Assembly (NCBI GenBank): GCA_023091665.1 | Contig: JALJCQ010000018.1 | Coordinates: forward strand, 248,001-312,000 | Direction: 5' to 3' | Length of the DNA: 64,000 nt | From: Pythium myriotylum | Lineage: Eukaryota; Oomycota; Peronosporomycetes; Pythiales; Pythiaceae | In this document: positions 47,306 to 57,778 of the stretch, one piece after another | Numbering within the stretch: the first letter of the stretch is position 1 | Layout: every line of letters begins with the position of its first letter | The notes under the pieces: model-generated | Databases searched by the model: none | Seen by the model: only the letters and a program-made list of their open reading frames with translations | What the model was told of the DNA's origin: nothing | Position numbers and translations under genes: made by a program

Positions 47306-49292
47306 GATCGCGAAAAGAGGTAAGTCGACACTTGTGAGGAAGATGGCGAGTTGCGGAGTGAGACTCGCACTCAGCCGCAGCTACAAAGAGAGCGAACATG
47401 GAGTCGATCTGTCACGGTGGTGAGTAGCTCGTGAGGGGTATCGTGCAAGCGTGTCAAGTCTCGCGTCGTCTGAGACCGCCAGACGCCACGGGAGACTGCC
47501 CAACTCAGCTCGGACGAAACCAAGCCCATTCGACTCAGATTTGAGAGCATGACGCTCCCGCCAGCTGCAACCCGCGACGCCGTGGAGCGAGTGCGGCTTC
47601 AAGCACCAGGCAACGGAGAGTTCAGCGAGCGGGAAGAGACGCTCCCTGGTCTGCGACTCAAGGAAGCAAACCTACTACTTTAGTGTCGAATACATCTAAG
47701 ATACTTGACGCATACTCACGTCGGATTGGTTCAAATCGGATCCGAAATATGTTATATACGTTCGGTTGGTTTAAATTATCCACAGTGGCAACATACATAA
47801 CATATATCAATGTATAAGAGGGAGATGGGAGGCTGAGTCCGATGTTGAGCTGACCTGTCCTGTTCTGTGACGGGATCCGCGCTCGCGCGTGAGTCACGTG
47901 CGGTGATTTCTCGCGCTCGTTCGACTCTTCAATCTCTCGCCGCGGCCCTCGTAAATAATCGCTTGCTGTTTCGAAACTAATCGCTCGTAGAGTGCTAAGA
48001 CCCCCAGTCCACTAACTCAAAAAAGCATCCAGACCATTCGCGAATGACCAGGAGCCTGGGATGAATCCAACAGCACAGTCAACTGCCAAGGCTGAGATTC
48101 CGTCTCCTCACGCTTCAAGACGTTGCATTCAACGAGACTTGGCGTTCCCGGAGCCTAGCCGCTCGCGACGTGGCGACCGCGATTACTGCTGGGCTTGGCA
48201 CCAAGGCCTGATGTCTCAACACTGGCGCTGATCCGCCGAGGCTCTGCGCTGCAGCTGGGTGCCCCGGCGATGGGGAAGGGATACGGCGAGCGAGACACGA
48301 GACAGGCGCGCTCGATTGACAGACAGGACATCGCGTGACGCATTTGATGGATCAGTCAGAGTGCGTACAGAAAAAGTCAGCTCAAATCTGGGATCACGCT
48401 CAGGATCGTAATGTGATAAGATAAATACAACAAATATATTATTTTCAAGAAGGTTTTATCCGATAAAAGACAGATTGTATTGATCTATATATAGAGGATA
48501 TTCATAATATGCATATCGATAAAGACGTGGACCGACTGATATGCTCTCAGATCGTCCTGCACCCACCAAGTTGCTCTTTGAGCTCCCAAGCGAACAGGGA
48601 AATGCTGGAATCCCCACGAGTATGCAACGAGTACAACAATATGCTGTCCGTAGCGAGCGCTAACCTCGTTCCTGCTTTTATTCTCGGACTGTTGCGACGT
48701 GCGACTAAGCCGCCTGGGTCGAAGAACGTCGGCGAAATGTTTCGCCGAGTCAACGACTGCGCCTTCCCGCGAGTTGACTGTCCTCCCTCTTGCGACCGAA
48801 GACTCACCCACAAAGCTGATGACGGGCTCGAATCTCGCCGAGATGGTACAGCAGAACGGTTACCGAGTAAATATAGTAGTGTGGTCCAGAACTTGGACAT
48901 GTGCTGCAACTGGGCGCAATGGACAAGAAGCCGTCCTCCAGGGAAGACTGGGGGTCTCGAATGTTCCTTACGCGATCTCTCGAAGGTCCCGATGTAACGG
49001 CGGTCGAATGGGTTACTCGCTCTCTTTGTCCCTTGAAGCTCGCGCTCGAGAAGCGTGATCGCTTTGCTCCGAGACTGTCCTTTCCGTTCCTGCCTCTCCC
49101 ACTTCCCTCGTCGACGTGGCTCTTCTCTGCGAAGTTTGGACCGTTAGAGAGGACCGGCTCGACTACACCTACGCCACACCGAGCCACCGACGCGATCCTC
49201 GGCAAGTGAGACCGCTCGCCTCGAGAGCTCACTTCTCAACTTGCCTTCTCGGCCGCAAGTTACAAGCCCCCAACGAGCCAATTAGCCCAGCC
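47306..49292. other. 2-kb gene-poor spacer between divergent proteases
   Basis: No convincing gene. AT-rich patches occur at about 47700-47830 and 48400-48520 in otherwise GC-rich DNA. Open frames of up to 162 codons on both strands around 48500-49050 overlap each other and show no family resemblance. Confidence 0.5.
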
Positions 49293-50102
49293 ATGAAGCT
49301 CGCGCAGGTCCTCGCAGTTGCCGCCACGGGCTTCGCCGCCACGCAGGCTTCCTCGGCCGCCGTCAAGCCGCTCATCGTTGGTGGCACCGAAGTGCCGATC
49401 GGCGAGAAGACCTGGATGGTCGGTCTCCGTGACGACTTCGGTCTTCAGAGCCGCTGTGGCGGTATGCTCATCACGCCCACCAAGGTGCTCTCGGCCGGCC
49501 ACTGCCCAACCTTCGGCTACGCCGCGGTCGGCACGCACTACAAGGTCAACGGCACGGACGGTGAGCAGATCAAGATCGTCGGTGAGGTGATCCACCCCAA
49601 GTACAACGAGCCCGATGACAACTCGGTCACCTGGGACTACAAGATCATCGACCTCGAGAAGCCAGCAGCGGTGGCGCCCGTGCCGATCCTCCTCAACGAC
49701 CCGACGCAGGCGCCGTTCCCGGGCAAGTACGCCACGTCCATCGGCTGGGGCAACACCCGCGAGGAGCAGAACGGCACCCACGACTCGGCCTCGAACCTGC
49801 TGCTCCGTGTGGACCTGCAGCTCAAGACCATGGACGAGTGTGCCGCGCTCGGCATGACGCCGCTGGACGAGACCATGGTCTGCGCTGGTGGTGTCGAGGG
49901 CGAGGACACGTGCAACGGCGACTCGGGCGGTCCTCTCTTCCTTGAGACCTCGCAGGGCGATGCTATTATTGGCATTGTGAGCTGGGGCAACGGCTGCGCT
50001 CGCAAGGACCAGCCTGGCGTGTACGCGCGTGTGGCCACCGTGATCGACTGGATCAAAGAGAACGCGCCCGAGGCCAAGTTCATCGCTTACCCGGACAACT
50101 AG
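49293..50102 (+). CDS. Secreted trypsin-like S1 serine protease
   Basis: 269 residues from the ATG at 49293 (MKLAQVLAVAATGFAATQAS signal peptide); the frame is open further upstream, but that part is not signal-like. IVGG at 28-31, triad His70/Asp115/Ser211, Asp205 in the S1 pocket. Codons are strongly GC-biased at third positions compared with the gene at 45460, which may mean higher expression. The N-terminal half matches the gene at 46493 and the middle matches 45460, a mosaic pattern. It converges closely on the lipid-enzyme fusion, with 107 bases between stops. Confidence 0.92.
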   Translation: MKLAQVLAVAATGFAATQASSAAVKPLIVGGTEVPIGEKTWMVGLRDDFGLQSRCGGMLITPTKVLSAGHCPTFGYAAVGTHYKVNGTDGEQIKIVGEVIHPKYNEPDDNSVTWDYKIIDLEKPAAVAPVPILLNDPTQAPFPGKYATSIGWGNTREEQNGTHDSASNLLLRVDLQLKTMDECAALGMTPLDETMVCAGGVEGEDTCNGDSGGPLFLETSQGDAIIGIVSWGNGCARKDQPGVYARVATVIDWIKENAPEAKFIAYPDN

Positions 50103-50209
50103 ACTCTTTTAAAACGAACCTGTGCCGCCAGGTATCATCGAATTATAATCCACACTACCATCTCAATTCACGTTTGGATCCAATCGTTATTCATTTTTTC
50201 TTACAACTA

Positions 50210-53200
50210 CTACATGAGCAAAACCACAAGGCCCAAGGCCACACCAACGCTTGCCACCCCGATCGTCGGGTTCTCTAGTCCGTATTTGAGTGCCTCGGTG
50301 GTGGCGAGTCCAATCAACGCGACGATGAGGATCAACGCGTGCTCAACCAGATCCCTCGAGACCAGCGCGGCCGAGGAAGTCTCGTAAACCTGTTTCAACG
50401 CGTGCCAGTGCAGCGCCAGCTGCGTGCGCGATGCAGTGATTGCGAGCGAGCACACACTGCCCAAGTCTTTCAACTGAATCGATCCTGACTTAGCAACGAG
50501 CGAGGCCGAGTACATCTTCTTCCCGTTCAGCAGTTTGGTCTCCTGTTGGCTTGTCTTGTTCGCCTCGTACACGTCGAGCTCTACGTGCAGTTCGGCCTTG
50601 GAGTCGGCCATCAATGAGCCCGGGTGGTTCAATCGGAGAGTGTACGCATGGTCGGCCTTGAAGAGCCTGCCTGCGTCGGAGTCTTTCACGAATCGCACCT
50701 CGACCAGTCCGTCGGTGTCAACAGACTCGCTTGGTTTCAGCAAGAAGCACTTCTTCTCCATCGACGGTGTCGACGTCACCTCCAGGACGACGTACAGACA
50801 GTCGGACGGATTCTCAAACGACATGCAGTAGTACACTGCGACGGGGCTGAAGGCGTACCCAGCGCTACGGATCGTTGTGAGCAGGAAGACAGTACCAACT
50901 TGGGCCTCGACCTCAGCCGCCTCCAGCTGTAGCTCGTCCTGGAGAAGCTGTAGCACCGCGGACTTGAGCGTGCGCTTGGGGTCACCAAAGTGGTCCGCGC
51001 GGTGGAACGAGAGCACGTTCGTGCCGTTCAACGAGAAGTACGCACGCTGCTTGACGAGATCGCTGAGGTAGAGATCGTTGAGGTTGAGCAACGCTACAAG
51101 CGCGTCGCGTTTGCCGAGGCCAGGCACCGACACCGTGCCCGTCGTGAGCTTGCTCTCGAAGCGCGTGAACGGCTTGGTGCGGATCTTCTCATTGCGGTTA
51201 GCTCGTAACGCCGCCGGCAGTAGCGGCAACGAGGACGTCAGCGGCTTGTTCTCGACCACGAGCTGCATGACGTGGATCAGTCCCTGCTGGAACCCGACCT
51301 TGCAGTAGGCGAAGTACCATTCAAACATGCGCATAAACCGCGCGTCGTACTTGTGCGCGCTGTTCTCGTCCTTGAGCGCGAGGATCGCTCCACGGTTGCG
51401 CAGCATTCGCAGCCGCCACGCACGCAGCGTCGACGCGTACGCTCGTCCGAACTCGACTTCCTCGGTGATCGTGAGCTCCGATTTGGTCTGATTGGGGTCG
51501 AAGCTGAGTTGTGCGTTGCCTTCTTGGATGGCCCAGTAGATGCGAGCACGCGACGGCAAGTGGCCACCAGGGAAGATATACTCCTTGATGAAGTCAGTGT
51601 TCTTGCAGTACTGCTCGTAGCGGTCGTCCGGGATCGTGATGGCCTGGATGAGCACGCGGCCGACGTTGGGCTTGAGGAACCGGTTGATGTCGGCAAAGTA
51701 TCCGGGCAAATTGCCGTCACCGAGCGCTTCGATCATCTCGAGCGACACGACGCGATCGAACGAGCCCTTGTACTCTGGCATCTGCGCGAGCTCGCGGAAG
51801 TCCGTGAGCAAGACTTCGATGCGGTCGCTAAGCCCGGCGGCCTCGACGCGCTCTTCCATCATCGCCTTCTGCTCCTTGGAGAGCGTGAGCGCCGTCCAGC
51901 GGCATTGTGCGTGCGTAGTCGCATAGATCGCCATGGATCCCCAGCCACAACCAATCTCGAGCACACGGTGGCCATCCTGGATGTCAGCTGCAAGGAACGC
52001 GTGTTCGATCTTGAGCTCTTCCTCTTGCTCAAGGTTGGCCGAGATTTGTTCGAGTGTGTCGGGGGTGGCACCGAACGACTGCTTGCCCAGAGGCAGCATG
52101 CCACTGCTGTAGGTCATCGACTTGTCGAGAAAGAGCTCGTAGAGGTCGTTGCCCAGGTCGTAGTGCATCGAGATATGTTTCTTGGCCTGCTCGATCGTGT
52201 TGAACTGGCGCTGCCAGTGGTAGAACGACTTGACCTGGCGCCCGAGCCACTGCGCCGGACCGCCGAGCAGGTTCTTGTTGCTTTCGATCTTGTTGAGGTT
52301 CAGCGCGCACCAATAGAGGAAGATCGCGAGCCGATCATCGACTTTCTCATTCGCATCGTACTGCTTGAGCTCGAATCGGCGGCGCGTGACACGGTCTTCT
52401 AACGTGATGTCAAACAGGTGGTTCATGTAGCTCTCGGCCATGGCGATGCTCGAGTGGCCGAAGACAATTCGCGGGAACATGGAGAGGTCGTGGATCTTGA
52501 GCAGGATCGTGACCGCGTTCAGGTCCACGCCGTGGTACTGGTGGAGTGACTTGCTGACGACCGTGTGCTTGTCCTTGGCGAGATCACCCGAGTACGAGCG
52601 CTCAGATCCGTCCGGAAGCAGTAGCTTGAGCGTGCCAACCGTGACCGACTTGGCGGCGTATGTGTCAAACAGACCGAGGCATGCCTTCGCCAACCTTGAG
52701 GGCGGAATCGGCGACGGCGAGCGCGGCGTCCACGGTAGCTTCGTGGAAAGTTGGGCCTTCTCGAACCCATTCGCCTCATACGCCTTGGCCAGCAGCTCAG
52801 CGACATTCACAGCCGAAAGAATTCCGTCCTCGTGGAAGCCGTACCGCGTCCATGCGCCTGCAAAGTAGATGTTTCGCTTACCCTGGATCGTTGGGAGTTG
52901 TTCCTGGGCCTCGACGGCGTCTTTGTTGAGCGCCGGATGCGCGAGGTTGAACTCCATGAGCGTGTTGTCGAGCTTATGCGGCGGGTTGAGTGTCACAAAG
53001 ACGTCCTGCACACCTTCGTCCAGGTTCTGCAGCAAGTTGACCCAGTACGAGCAGCACACGGGCGTCGGCTTGCCGTCAGCATTCGCATCTTGCTCCTGAC
53101 CAAACTCCTTGACGTTCCAGGACGCCCAAAGCGCGCGGTTGGCCGGCATGATCGAGTTGTCCGTGTGGAGCACGCACCGATTCGCCTGGTACTTGATCTT

Positions 53201-54376
53201 GCCCAAGAGGGTCTTCTCCTCGGCAGTCGCTGACTCGCCGAGCAGCTTGAGCGTCGTGTCAGCGTGTGTAGCCAGCACGACGTCGTCGAAGAGCTCAGTC
53301 TCGCCGCTCGCAAGCTGCACGACCACCTTCTGCGAGTCGTTCGGCGCGTCCACGTTGCGCACGGAAGCCACAGCGGCGTTCAATCGCACATCCCGAAGCT
53401 CTTGGACGACGCGGCGCACGTACTGACGGCTGCGGTCGACGACTGTGCGCCACTTGGGGCGGTTCTTGATCTTGTGGAGGTGGTGGTTCACCATGAACCG
53501 GATCAACGTGCGCATGGGCATGACCATCGAGTCGACCTTGGGCACGGACCAAACGGCCGCGATCATCGGCAGCATGTACACGTCGCGGAACGTCGCCGAG
53601 TAGTTGTACTTGGCCAGGAAGTCGCCGACCGTCATGTCAGCGTGGAGCCCGCGCTGCACTTCCTCTAGAAACACGGGCGCCTCCTTCTGGAAGCGCACGA
53701 CGTCCTTGAGCAGATCGAATCGGCGGCTGTCGAGCACGCTCGCCGCGTCTGGGAAGATCGTGCGCAGGTTGCGCGTGCTCGACCACTCGAAGACGTCGTG
53801 GCTCTGCTTGTCTGCCGAGTAGAGCGGCATGGAGCAGCCAAACGACATGTCGGACGGCTGGCTCGTCACGCCCAGCTCCTCAAAGAAGCCGACCAAATGC
53901 GGGTACGTTGTGAGGTTGAACACTTGGAAGCCGACATCCACGGGCACTTGAACGTGCACTGGGGTGTCCTGGCCGGGCAGCGTCTTGGCCAGTTCGACGT
54001 CGACAGTCAGTGCATGGCCACCAGCCTTGGAGCCTTCTTCAAAGAGCACGACTTCGACGTCCGTGCCCTCAGCCTGGCGCTGGAGCAGGTAGGCAGTCGC
54101 GAGACCCGCGATGCCGCCGCCCACGATGGCGATGCGCTTGGAGCTGGGGAGTTTGACTTGGCACATCGAGAGCGAGTTCGGTTCTGGAGAACAAGGTGAG
54201 GCGAAGCCATCGATCGAAGAGGTCGATGGAGCCCACACCGAGCCAGGAAGCCGCAGGACGTGGTCATAATCACGATCGAGATCCTTTGGCGAGGGAGATG
54301 AGCCAGCGAGACGCACGAGCTGACGCGCGAACACAATCGAAGGCACGGGGCGAAGAAGGCAGGCCGCCCTGGACAT
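50210..54376 (-). CDS. FAD amine oxidase / cyclopropane-fatty-acid synthase / DUF1365 fusion
   Basis: 1388 residues, intronless. Domain 1 (about 79-535) is a flavin amine oxidase with the dinucleotide motif IAIVGGGIAGLATAYLL and the C-terminal FAD motif GAWTRYGFHEDGI. Domain 2 (about 565-1040) is a CFA synthase with the SAM motif VLEIGCGWGSMA (805-816) and the catalytic-region YCKNTDFIKEYIFPGG. Domain 3 (about 1095-1310) is DUF1365-like, with SLNGTNVLSFHRADHFGD and GYAFSPVAVYYC. Two hydrophobic segments (about 1345-1388) end the protein. CFA synthase adds a methylene from SAM to unsaturated acyl chains in membrane lipids. Plant enzymes share the first two domains; bacteria often keep all three as neighbouring genes. 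ATG 54376 gives an Arg-rich, acid-free leader; ATG 54166 (MCQVKLPSSKR) is the alternative. Confidence 0.93.
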   Translation of the reverse strand: MSRAACLLRPVPSIVFARQLVRLAGSSPSPKDLDRDYDHVLRLPGSVWAPSTSSIDGFASPCSPEPNSLSMCQVKLPSSKRIAIVGGGIAGLATAYLLQRQAEGTDVEVVLFEEGSKAGGHALTVDVELAKTLPGQDTPVHVQVPVDVGFQVFNLTTYPHLVGFFEELGVTSQPSDMSFGCSMPLYSADKQSHDVFEWSSTRNLRTIFPDAASVLDSRRFDLLKDVVRFQKEAPVFLEEVQRGLHADMTVGDFLAKYNYSATFRDVYMLPMIAAVWSVPKVDSMVMPMRTLIRFMVNHHLHKIKNRPKWRTVVDRSRQYVRRVVQELRDVRLNAAVASVRNVDAPNDSQKVVVQLASGETELFDDVVLATHADTTLKLLGESATAEEKTLLGKIKYQANRCVLHTDNSIMPANRALWASWNVKEFGQEQDANADGKPTPVCCSYWVNLLQNLDEGVQDVFVTLNPPHKLDNTLMEFNLAHPALNKDAVEAQEQLPTIQGKRNIYFAGAWTRYGFHEDGILSAVNVAELLAKAYEANGFEKAQLSTKLPWTPRSPSPIPPSRLAKACLGLFDTYAAKSVTVGTLKLLLPDGSERSYSGDLAKDKHTVVSKSLHQYHGVDLNAVTILLKIHDLSMFPRIVFGHSSIAMAESYMNHLFDITLEDRVTRRRFELKQYDANEKVDDRLAIFLYWCALNLNKIESNKNLLGGPAQWLGRQVKSFYHWQRQFNTIEQAKKHISMHYDLGNDLYELFLDKSMTYSSGMLPLGKQSFGATPDTLEQISANLEQEEELKIEHAFLAADIQDGHRVLEIGCGWGSMAIYATTHAQCRWTALTLSKEQKAMMEERVEAAGLSDRIEVLLTDFRELAQMPEYKGSFDRVVSLEMIEALGDGNLPGYFADINRFLKPNVGRVLIQAITIPDDRYEQYCKNTDFIKEYIFPGGHLPSRARIYWAIQEGNAQLSFDPNQTKSELTITEEVEFGRAYASTLRAWRLRMLRNRGAILALKDENSAHKYDARFMRMFEWYFAYCKVGFQQGLIHVMQLVVENKPLTSSLPLLPAALRANRNEKIRTKPFTRFESKLTTGTVSVPGLGKRDALVALLNLNDLYLSDLVKQRAYFSLNGTNVLSFHRADHFGDPKRTLKSAVLQLLQDELQLEAAEVEAQVGTVFLLTTIRSAGYAFSPVAVYYCMSFENPSDCLYVVLEVTSTPSMEKKCFLLKPSESVDTDGLVEVRFVKDSDAGRLFKADHAYTLRLNHPGSLMADSKAELHVELDVYEANKTSQQETKLLNGKKMYSASLVAKSGSIQLKDLGSVCSLAITASRTQLALHWHALKQVYETSSAALVSRDLVEHALILIVALIGLATTEALKYGLENPTIGVASVGVALGLVVLLM

Positions 54377-55671
54377 ATCATGACGCGGCTCACATCATGA
54401 CGAGCGAACTTAGTGAGGTAATAATATGTTCTAACACTATTAGAATATCGTTAAATCATACCAACTTTTGCGCAACAGTCCAATTTATGCTCCACTTCGT
54501 CTGTTAAATACTGTTCAAACATGATAGTACCCATCTCTCGTTAAGTTCGCATGTTAGCTGAGACCCTCGCGGTGTTCCTCGAGTTGTTTCGAGTCGGGTC
54601 CGCCCGAAGCTTCGCCTCGCGTCGCTCGTGTTCGGCGGTTTCTGGCGAGTGATTACTGGGCGCCGCGGCGCTGGCGTATTATGACCCGCTAAGGAGGTTT
54701 CCGTGGGTGGCCACGGCTTGCGCAACGCGCATGGTTCTGCCCACGACGAATCCCACGTAGCATTCGAGCGAACTACGTACCGGGCGAGGTCTGTCAAACC
54801 AAAGAAAGGATGGGAGCCCAGGCCTTCCAGCGATTGCCATTATGAGTTGGGAAGTTTGGTGGCGTCGTTTGAAGAACATGGAGGAGTTATGTACAACGAG
54901 GCCGGGGCGATGCGGTGCGACATCGAGACATGGAGACCGGTTTCTATTCACACGCAGACGTTATGATGACGGACTGCAGCGCGCTTGAGACGAAGCCACG
55001 TTTTCAAGCTCCTCTCTCTCGGGTTGAGACTGTCCACGACTTTTCGAAGGTTTCAAGTTCACGGGATCGAAGGCTTTTGGCGAAGAGAATGTTCGTGGCT
55101 GGTGCGGAAGAGACTCACACGAACTCGCAGCGTGATGCATCCCGAGCGACTCGGCAGAATATGAACGGAAGAAACGGTGACGGCAGAGAGCGGTCGTCCT
55201 GTGAGAAGTGGAGCGATGAGGTACAATGCGAGAGTGTGGCGGGGGATTTCAATCCAAACGAGAGTTCGATGCCGTCGAAGATGAGCGACAGAGACCGCTG
55301 TTGTATTGGGTCGGAAGAGACGCTGTTCTGAAGTTGATGACGTGAGAAAGAGGGCCACACGAAATTGAAACGGCAAAGGGAATCATGAAAATGAGCGCTC
55401 TATAGGTAACGACTCGCTTGGATCGCACTCGTTTGCATGGGCGTCATCGACACGGCATGAAGCCCACTGTTGGGGCACACATCATTGCGAGATGAATGCA
55501 ACAGATCCCACGAGACGCTGACGCACACAACGCGCATCGTCTCGTTTCTTGAAGTGTTGCTCTTTGATGACACGAGAATGGCGAGTTGCTGCAATTCGTG
55601 TGTGTTGACTTTATATCGCTAACGTGAAAGGACACAGCTCGTTTTCCCACCTTCTCGAGGCCCTGAATCGC
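54377..55671. other. 1.3-kb spacer without a supported gene
   Basis: A 138-codon frame at 54915-55331 and others on the opposite strand show no recognisable domain, signal peptide or family tail. The first 150 bases are AT-rich. Confidence 0.5.
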
Positions 55672-56466
55672 TCAGACGAACTTGACGCCCGGGGCGTTAG
55701 TCTCGATCCAGTCAGCGACTTGCGAGATGCGACCAAACACAACCGGCTTGCCGTCTGCACCACACGAGTTCGGGTATCCCCAACTCACCACTCCGATCTG
55801 GACGTCGCCATCTGGGCGCTCGAGGACAAGCGGCCCACCCGAGTCGCCGAAGCACGCGCCCGTGTTCTTGGCTCCGCCAGCGCACATCATCGACTCGTCC
55901 AGTGGGGATAGGCCAGCAGCTTTGCATGCGGCGTCCGACACGACCGGGCCGTCACTGCGAAGAAGCACTTCTGATGCTTTTCCACCAGGATAGCCTGTTT
56001 GTCCCCACCCCAAAGTGGTCGCCTTCTGTCCGACGACCGTCGACGGATCAGCACGGAGCAACGCTACGGGTGTGATGTTGACCGCTGGTTTCGAGAGTGT
56101 GAGAATCATGAAGTCGTACGAATCGGAATTGTCATCCGGCTTGAAGAACTTTGGGTGGCGCACGCGGCTTGCGACTTCAATAGATTGGCCGTCGCCCGCG
56201 CGAGGAGATTTGAAGTGAGGTCCGACAATCACAAAGTTGAAAAACGTGCAGTGAGCAGCGGTGAGCACGTGGTTGGGTGTGATCAGCGTGCCACCGCAGA
56301 ACGTGTCGTGATACTCAAGCGTGCGCAAGCCGGTGACGTAGGTTTTTTGTCCGATGGGGACTTCAGTGCCGCTGAGAATAAGTGGCTTGATGTCGGCCTC
56401 TTGGACGGCTGTAGAACTGGAGAAAAAGGCTGCGGCAGCGTAGAGAATGGCGGTTGCAAACTTCAT
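55672..56466 (-). CDS. Secreted S1 serine protease, non-trypsin pocket
   Basis: 264 residues from the ATG at 56466 (signal MKFATAILYAAAAFFSSSTA). The mature start is ILSG (30-33) rather than IVGG, as in glucanase-inhibitor-type proteins. Triad His72 (LTAAHC), Asp118 (SYDFMIL) and Ser209 (GDSGGP) are all present. The S1-pocket position six before Ser is Gly203 instead of Asp, so trypsin-like Lys/Arg cleavage is not expected. The pocket wall reads SWGYPNSCG. Close paralog of the gene at 57779-58606; a broken third copy lies between them. Confidence 0.9.
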   Translation of the reverse strand: MKFATAILYAAAAFFSSSTAVQEADIKPLILSGTEVPIGQKTYVTGLRTLEYHDTFCGGTLITPNHVLTAAHCTFFNFVIVGPHFKSPRAGDGQSIEVASRVRHPKFFKPDDNSDSYDFMILTLSKPAVNITPVALLRADPSTVVGQKATTLGWGQTGYPGGKASEVLLRSDGPVVSDAACKAAGLSPLDESMMCAGGAKNTGACFGDSGGPLVLERPDGDVQIGVVSWGYPNSCGADGKPVVFGRISQVADWIETNAPGVKFV

Positions 56467-56999
56467 CGTGGATCTGAGAGGCTTGAGCTCGAGAGAGGAG
56501 AATGGAGAATGAGAGGAGGTCGAGTAATCGATCGCGGTGATGGAAGGTGTCATAGGACCTGTCCGCAGAGGAGTCTTCATCCATGACGACAGGCGATTCC
56601 AGTCTGATTCGGTGACTGACTGATGGGGGAAGACATGCTTAGTCGACGGCGAGATGTGGACGAATCTGGGTGTCATGAAGCGTACCACTTTGCGGCATTT
56701 GGTGGTGGTTTGTCGTGGCCTTCAAGTGTTCGCTCTGTGACATAATCTGAATAGAGCATCTCCACGCACGCCACCGAGTCGTCTGACACTTCAGCAAAGG
56801 AGTGATTTGTTCAAGTATTGTCAGCCGCCAAAAGGTACTAGCACTGAGGAGCAAGGACACCGGTAAACCATTCTTCTACGTAAGAACCGCTACCCCTCAG
56901 CATCCATGGGTCGATTTTCAAGAAGCTTGGTTCGCTTCCACTTGAAATGAGATCAACCACAGCGGATAAAGCATGATAGGTTTGAAGAATCATAGCCTC

Positions 57000-57405
57000 C
57001 GAAGTCTCCTGGTTGCTTGAACATGCTTGCCACCCAGTGCGTTAGTCTCGATCCAGCCCGTTACGTTCGAGACTTTGCTTGTTTCCACAGGTTTGTCAGC
57101 ATAACACAAGATTTGCATCCCAAGTTCGACCTGGTATATATACTGTAAGTCGAACAACGAACTCCCAAAGTCGCAAAAGCGTTTTTGACTCCCCAGCACC
57201 CAGCCTCGACAAGCCCAAAGATGCAATGAGCTCCTACTTCGCAGACCGCGTCTGCACCTCCGCACACCTGTCTCCCAGGGAATCGCATTTGCCCTCCCTC
57301 CATACTTGTCGCACGCTGGTCCAAGACCGTCGAAGAATCCTCGGGAATCAACACGACGGGAGTAACCTTGATCGCCGGCTTGGTAAACAAGGTGGCGGAG
57401 AGCAC
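57000..57405 (-). pseudogene. S1 protease remnant
   Basis: On the minus strand the frame opening at 57405 has KPAIKVTPVVLIPEDSSTVL, which aligns with KPAVNITPVALLRADPSTVV of the flanking genes. It continues with debris of the C-terminal half. Near 57045, in another frame, WIETNALGGKHV aligns with the WIETNAPGVKFV end of the gene at 55672. The N-terminal half, the catalytic Ser motif and the frame are lost. It lies between two same-strand paralogs, consistent with an array of three. Confidence 0.7.
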
Positions 57406-57778
57406 GATTGCGATACTCTTTCATCGTGGATGAGACGATTTGAATACACGAACCGAGAAGAAAGCGTTTGCTCGAAAGACGACTAAAGCAATCCGTTAGT
57501 CATTAAAAGCCCATCTCACGATTCGTTACCCAACGCGCGGCATGCCTCCTGACGAGTTTCTCTCGTCACGACAGAATGTAGAGGCACCATTCGGACTGCA
57601 GACACGGGACTGAGGAACCACACTTCGTATCATTTCACGTCTGTACGAATCGTAGAGACCATGTTCAAACTCACAACTGAAAGTAATTCAAGCACGTGTC
57701 CACACAATTGGCAACAAACAAAAATTGATTGATTCCATCCATCACAGCGTTCGACGGCTTGCTAGCACTAGAATTGAC

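Noticed and set aside
48485..49058. Several overlapping frames of 100-160 codons in the 2-kb spacer
   Set aside because: They overlap on both strands with no family resemblance, and Ser/Arg-rich composition suggests chance.
54915..55331. 138-codon frame in the spacer before the second protease cluster
   Set aside because: No recognisable features, and the reverse strand has similar frames. Left as spacer; transcript evidence could change this.
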